From: Zooshikella ganghwensis DSM 15267
Lineage (GTDB): Bacteria; Pseudomonadota; Gammaproteobacteria; Pseudomonadales; Zooshikellaceae
Direction: 5' to 3'
Length of the DNA: 48,750 nt
Assembly (NCBI RefSeq): GCF_000428585.1
Contig: NZ_AUAF01000025.1
Coordinates: 1 to 48,750, forward strand
Part shown: one piece after another, positions 45,348 through 48,750 of the stretch
Layout of the letters: every line of letters begins with the position of its first letter
Numbering within the stretch: the first letter of the stretch is position 1
Position numbers and translations under genes: made by a program
Notes under the pieces: model-generated
Told to the model about the DNA's origin: nothing
The model's input: the letters and a program-made list of their open reading frames with translations, nothing else
Database searches by the model: none

Positions 45348-47951
45348 TTAAAAGGATAGTGGCGGACGAGCCGTACTCGCCTGGTCAATAACAGTAGGCA
45401 TATGATTATGCTCTGTATGTGGTCGTGAACCTGACTCTGTAGGCACTTGATCGCCAATTGCGTAAGGGTTTGCTTGTTTCCAGTTACTAATTAACTGACC
45501 TAACCACTGTTGGTACTCACTCGCATAGTTACTTGCTAAGGTTTGTATATGACTGTTATAGGCTTCAAGCTGATTACTTCTTAGGTATTCAGCTAGCTTT
45601 AAGTGTTCTGCAGAATGTCTTTCTTGCAAGAATCTGTGCAGAGTATAAGACCAGTGGTAAACCATGGAGGTACCAGATGAGTAGTCCATGTTAACAATTT
45701 GTTGTAGTGAAGGACGCGCAGAAGGGCTGACACTACTTACATCATTCATCCCACGTGGGAAATCATCACTCCATGCGATAAACTCGGCTAAACCTTCAGT
45801 CCACCATGTAGTTTTGTTTAGTGGGTAGTAAGCAAAGCGTCCATATAAGTCGAATCGACCATCGAGGTAGTGTACATACTCATGGTTTAGATTCCATATA
45901 TCCCACTTTTTGCCATTAGGGCGCTCATAGACGAACAGACGAGCTTGGTTATTAGCTTGATTTGGTTCACCTTCGATATAAATACCGCCGTTGTTGGTCG
46001 CTATTTTATAAAGTAATGCACCAAACTTTTTATACTCTGATGACTCGTCAAAAATCACAAGTTCTAAATCAGTATTATTATCTTCATCAACAGGTTTCCA
46101 GTTCGTTGCCATGAGTGAATGGAACTCATATTCTTGGCGTTTTAGTCTTTGACAGACTTCATTGACTTGACTGGTGTCTAGCTGTTGATAGCGCAAAGTA
46201 AGTGAGCTGCTACACTGGTGGGTGTACGGTAATACTTCACTTATTTTGTATTGATAGCAGAAATTAGCAAACTCAGTAGAGCAGCTATTTTCTGGATTGC
46301 TTTTACGTGTTTTGGTCACGTAGTAACTGTAAAAGTTTGCTTTTAATTCTTTTTGATCACTATAGTCATTATGATCTTTAATTAGGCTGATTGCGGCATT
46401 ATCTAAGCGCTTATTCCAGCTACTTTCATTATCGATAAATAAATTACCTAATGCTTCAATGGCATTCATTAGGATGAATGGATCTTTGCGTCCATAACGG
46501 TCAGACCAAATGCCCAAAGCTGAACGCTTGCCTAATTCAGCGATACTTTCAGGAAGGTTGGTTGCCAGTAAAGCAGATTTTAATGCACTACCCGTTTTGC
46601 TTGGTTGCGCAACCTGGAATCCTAAAATATCGATAGTCGTGGTGAGCTCAAAGATTGCAGAGCTGTAGCCCGCTGTACCATTGACTGAGTCAGCATTGCT
46701 AACTAAATGATCAACCAGTTGATTGAGTATGTCGACATGCTTTGCAAAAAATGAGTCCGTTTCAGGTATACGAATATAGCCATTAAGCGCAACAACATAG
46801 CCTTCCAATGCTGCAGCTGCATCAGGTTTTACTGTGTAGAAATCACTCATTTGAGTCACTTTCATCAGTGCTTGATCCGCTATTTTAGCTACTGATGGCT
46901 TAATATTTTTGACTTCTCTAGAGTAATTCCAACCTCTTAAATAGGTGAAGAGCTGTTGCAGGTCTTTATCTGTAATATCATTCTGGTCTGCAAGAAACGC
47001 TAACGCCTGGAAAATCTCGCTTAACCCATCAGTTGATACATGGTTAAAGTCATCGTTATAGAATAAGCGTGTATCACTCGTATTCAGTACACGTAGTACT
47101 AGAGCGGGAAAGTCATTTTTACTTGTCCATGATGAAGGATAAACTGATTGTGTTGGATTTGTTGTTTTAGGTTTTTCAGGATTAGTCGGTTTTGTTGGTT
47201 TATTTGTTGTTGGTGTTTTTGGTTTTGTAGGTGTAGTGGGTTTCGATGTTGTTTTTGGTTTAGTGGGCGTGGTCGGCTTGTTTGTTGTGGTGTTGCCAGT
47301 AAACAGTAAATGAACTTGAGAAACATTAGAGTCTGCTTGGCCATCATTTACCCGGAAACTAAAGATATCCTTAGCAACGTTTTGATTAGAAAAATAAGTA
47401 AAATCACCTGACTGGGGGTCAAGTCGTAGTTGTCCATATTTAGGCCAGGAAACAACGCTATAAGTCAGCTTATCTTTATCATCATCTTCACCCCAAGTGT
47501 GGCTTTTTAAGAGCTGTCCAGCAGTAACATAGTTGCTTTGACCGAGGGTTTTGGGTGGGGTGTTGTTTTTTGAGACAGTTTTTGATGGTTCAATGATTAG
47601 CTGAACAACAGATATATTAGAGTATTGTTTGCCATCGGATACACGAAACTTAAACTCATCGTACTTTGCGCTAGGTGAGGTTACTGTATAAGTAAAGGTG
47701 CCTTTATAATTATTAAATTGAAGCTTACCATGGGCGGTAGTTGTCACTAACTCATAATAAAGCTTTTGTCCTTCTGGATCGTTGCCCCACACCCATGCAT
47801 TAAGCATTTCACCAGCTTTAACCTGGTTGCTTTGGCTCATGGTGATTGGTGCTTGATTAGCAAGTGCTGCATTGCTGAAGCTGGCACATGCAAAGGCACT
47901 AAGACATAAGGATATTGATAGACCAAGCGATTTCTTGCGGAAAACTGCCAT
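45348..47951 (-). CDS. secreted M9-family collagenase with N-terminal Ig-like domains
   Basis: This 867-residue protein has a signal peptide (cleavage near AALANQ). Two homologous beta-sandwich domains follow (about 33-122 and 130-217), both with N-x-V-x-AG-x-L/M plus a W-x-x-D/N-D pattern and a closing FRV-D/N-DG, typical of cadherin/Ig-like VCBS-type repeats. A Thr/Pro/Lys-rich linker (about 220-268, repeats of TPTKPKT) leads into an M9 N-terminal helical activator region and the gluzincin catalytic domain. The zinc site is HEYVH (His690, Glu691, His694) with Glu719 in WWTEGLAE as third ligand, the same spacing as in clostridial ColG. There is no PKD or PPC collagen-binding domain at the C-terminus, which ends at PPLSF. 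Collagen cleavage is expected from the family; the target is not proven. Confidence 0.9.
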   Translation of the reverse strand: MAVFRKKSLGLSISLCLSAFACASFSNAALANQAPITMSQSNQVKAGEMLNAWVWGNDPEGQKLYYELVTTTAHGKLQFNNYKGTFTYTVTSPSAKYDEFKFRVSDGKQYSNISVVQLIIEPSKTVSKNNTPPKTLGQSNYVTAGQLLKSHTWGEDDDKDKLTYSVVSWPKYGQLRLDPQSGDFTYFSNQNVAKDIFSFRVNDGQADSNVSQVHLLFTGNTTTNKPTTPTKPKTTSKPTTPTKPKTPTTNKPTKPTNPEKPKTTNPTQSVYPSSWTSKNDFPALVLRVLNTSDTRLFYNDDFNHVSTDGLSEIFQALAFLADQNDITDKDLQQLFTYLRGWNYSREVKNIKPSVAKIADQALMKVTQMSDFYTVKPDAAAALEGYVVALNGYIRIPETDSFFAKHVDILNQLVDHLVSNADSVNGTAGYSSAIFELTTTIDILGFQVAQPSKTGSALKSALLATNLPESIAELGKRSALGIWSDRYGRKDPFILMNAIEALGNLFIDNESSWNKRLDNAAISLIKDHNDYSDQKELKANFYSYYVTKTRKSNPENSCSTEFANFCYQYKISEVLPYTHQCSSSLTLRYQQLDTSQVNEVCQRLKRQEYEFHSLMATNWKPVDEDNNTDLELVIFDESSEYKKFGALLYKIATNNGGIYIEGEPNQANNQARLFVYERPNGKKWDIWNLNHEYVHYLDGRFDLYGRFAYYPLNKTTWWTEGLAEFIAWSDDFPRGMNDVSSVSPSARPSLQQIVNMDYSSGTSMVYHWSYTLHRFLQERHSAEHLKLAEYLRSNQLEAYNSHIQTLASNYASEYQQWLGQLISNWKQANPYAIGDQVPTESGSRPHTEHNHMPTVIDQASTARPPLSF

Positions 47952-48593
47952 TTTCTTAACCCTGAGTAATAATTATGTGTTTAGCGTGGCGAATTATGAA
48001 TTGTTTAAAATGAATCGTGTTGAATTGGTTCACAGTTTAAACGTGCGTTTGTCGGTTTGTTGTGCAGGGCAATTAGTCAGGATAATTGTGATGAAGTTTT
48101 CTGAACTAGGGTGCAGTAAATGGTGGTGGGGTTAAGATTGCTTTGTCTTCACAAAAAGTATTGTGAAAAGGTGATGCATTCAGCGTTCATGTATTGAAGT
48201 GCTTCGTTGGTCTATAGGTACTAAAAAGCTAGAATAACCTGCCTTTACCCTAGAAATAGCAGGTTGTGATATAGGATGAACTGGTTAGTTAGAAATGTAT
48301 TAATGTTGGAAGCAACTGAAATCAGTCTATTAAAGATATCAGGTATAGCAACCTTAATGTTAATAGCAACTCAAATAAGCATCAGTATATTTGGCTTAAT
48401 TATTTAATAAAGAAGCACACTTAAATCAATTGTTTATCTAACTGTTAACCTCCTTCTCGATCTTTCTCTGTTTGTTGAAAGCGTTAATACTTTCGTTTGG
48501 CTCTATATGGATTCCTAGGGGGTAGCATATAATACAACCAAAGATGTATTATGCACGTCTATTTGGGTAAATTAAGTCAGTAATAAGCAAAGA
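47952..48593. other. intergenic region, collagenase to IS1595
   Basis: This 642-base gap must contain the collagenase promoter and the left end of the insertion sequence. A short stem AACCTGC/GCAGGTT lies at 48236-48265, and a dyad ATAATACA/TGTATTAT at 48529-48552. The IS left end may be near 48499 (GGCTCTATATGG), judged only from its distance to the gene. I see no other well-supported gene. Confidence 0.4.
48276..48407 (+). CDS. possible 43-residue hydrophobic peptide
   Basis: An ATG preceded by AGG opens a 43-codon frame ending at TAA 48405-48407. The peptide is hydrophobic and semi-repetitive (ATEISLLKISGIATLMLIAT and ISISIFGLII). It could span a membrane, but there is no strong binding site or promoter. 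It lies in the gap ahead of the IS1595 gene. It may be chance. Confidence 0.15.
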   Translation: MNWLVRNVLMLEATEISLLKISGIATLMLIATQISISIFGLII

Positions 48594-48750
48594 ATGATCA
48601 ATATCAAACAACTGGTAAATGATGAGCAATGCTACCAGTTTATTCGTCAGAGACGTTGGCCTGATGGCGTCAGCTGCCCTCACTGCCAGTCTCAACAAGT
48701 AGAAGGCAATGGTAATCATCAAAAGCAAATTGCCCGAAAACGTTATCGCT
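48594..48750 (+). mobile_element. IS1595-family transposase, 5' part only
   Basis: The frame starts MINIKQLVNDEQCYQFIRQRRWPDGVSCPHCQSQQ read in parts, and runs off the window after 52 codons. The RRWPDG-x-x-CPHC zinc-ribbon start followed by basic residues (ARKRYR) is characteristic of IS1595 (ISXO2-like) transposases. The DDE-like catalytic core and the second zinc-knuckle cysteines lie beyond the edge. Confidence 0.85.

Noticed and set aside
47872-48135. 87-residue plus-strand frame overlapping the start of the collagenase gene
   Set aside because: It begins antisense to the collagenase signal peptide, has no family match and no binding site.
1-48750. CRISPR array, tRNA or rRNA genes
   Set aside because: No regularly spaced direct repeats of 24-40 bases and no tRNA-like cloverleaf or rRNA sequence were seen by eye; a covariance search was not possible.

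Overview
This window is chromosomal DNA from a gammaproteobacterium, moderately AT-rich. The core gene order matches the block known from Pseudomonas and marine relatives: proA-rsfS-rlmH-mrdA-rodA-mltB-rlpA-dacA-ybeD-lipB-lipA, then holA/lptE/leuS, lnt-corC-ybeY-ybeZ-miaB and hemL-thiE. The dat gene between dacA and ybeD, the M9 collagenase and the many small palindromic repeats suggest a marine Oceanospirillales-type organism such as Hahella, Zooshikella or Spartinivicinus. That placement is inference from gene content only.

Layout. At 1-607 lies a broken IS982-family transposase, cut by the window edge and by an in-frame amber codon. From 0.8 to 3.4 kb are small or poorly known proteins: a SutA-like small protein, a one-helix membrane protein, a BPSS1780-type membrane protein and a DUF2845 protein. 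From 3.7 to 15.6 kb a rightward block covers proline synthesis (proA), ribosome functions (rsfS, rlmH), the rod-shape and peptidoglycan machinery (mrdA, rodA, mltB, rlpA, dacA, dat) and lipoate synthesis (lipB, lipA, with ybeD). nadD, which often sits between proA and rsfS, is missing here. From 15.6 to 21.8 kb a leftward block holds a frameshifted tryptophanase gene, holA, lptE and leuS. From 22 to 29 kb are an orphan small gene, a YdcF/ElyC-type membrane protein and the leftward lnt-corC-ybeY-ybeZ and miaB genes. From 29.4 to 37.6 kb are a DUF1820 protein, a coiled-coil orphan, a Sel1-repeat protein, a membrane protein, hemL, thiE, radA, a PilZ protein and ettA. From 38 to 45 kb are glyA, then an accessory-looking set: AraC regulator, MFS transporter, alanine-glyoxylate-type aminotransferase, EamA transporter and HAD phosphatase. 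From 45.3 to 48 kb is a secreted M9 collagenase with an unusual N-terminal half. The window ends in the start of an IS1595-family transposase.

The structure not explained by genes is mostly repetitive. Two 138-140 bp copies share an inverted-repeat-ended element (3426 and 22387). A second family has TATACCC/GGGTATA ends (17117, 41799, a right-half copy at 43143, and possible 22-bp solo dyads at 22591 and 30829). There is also a single inverted-repeat element upstream of miaB/ybeZ (27560) and a 15-bp tandem repeat at 45219. I saw no CRISPR array, tRNA or rRNA, and no convincing new defence or biosynthetic system. The most checkable oddities are the tnaA frameshift, the repeat families, the collagenase architecture and a hairpin that would cover the rlmH ribosome binding site.
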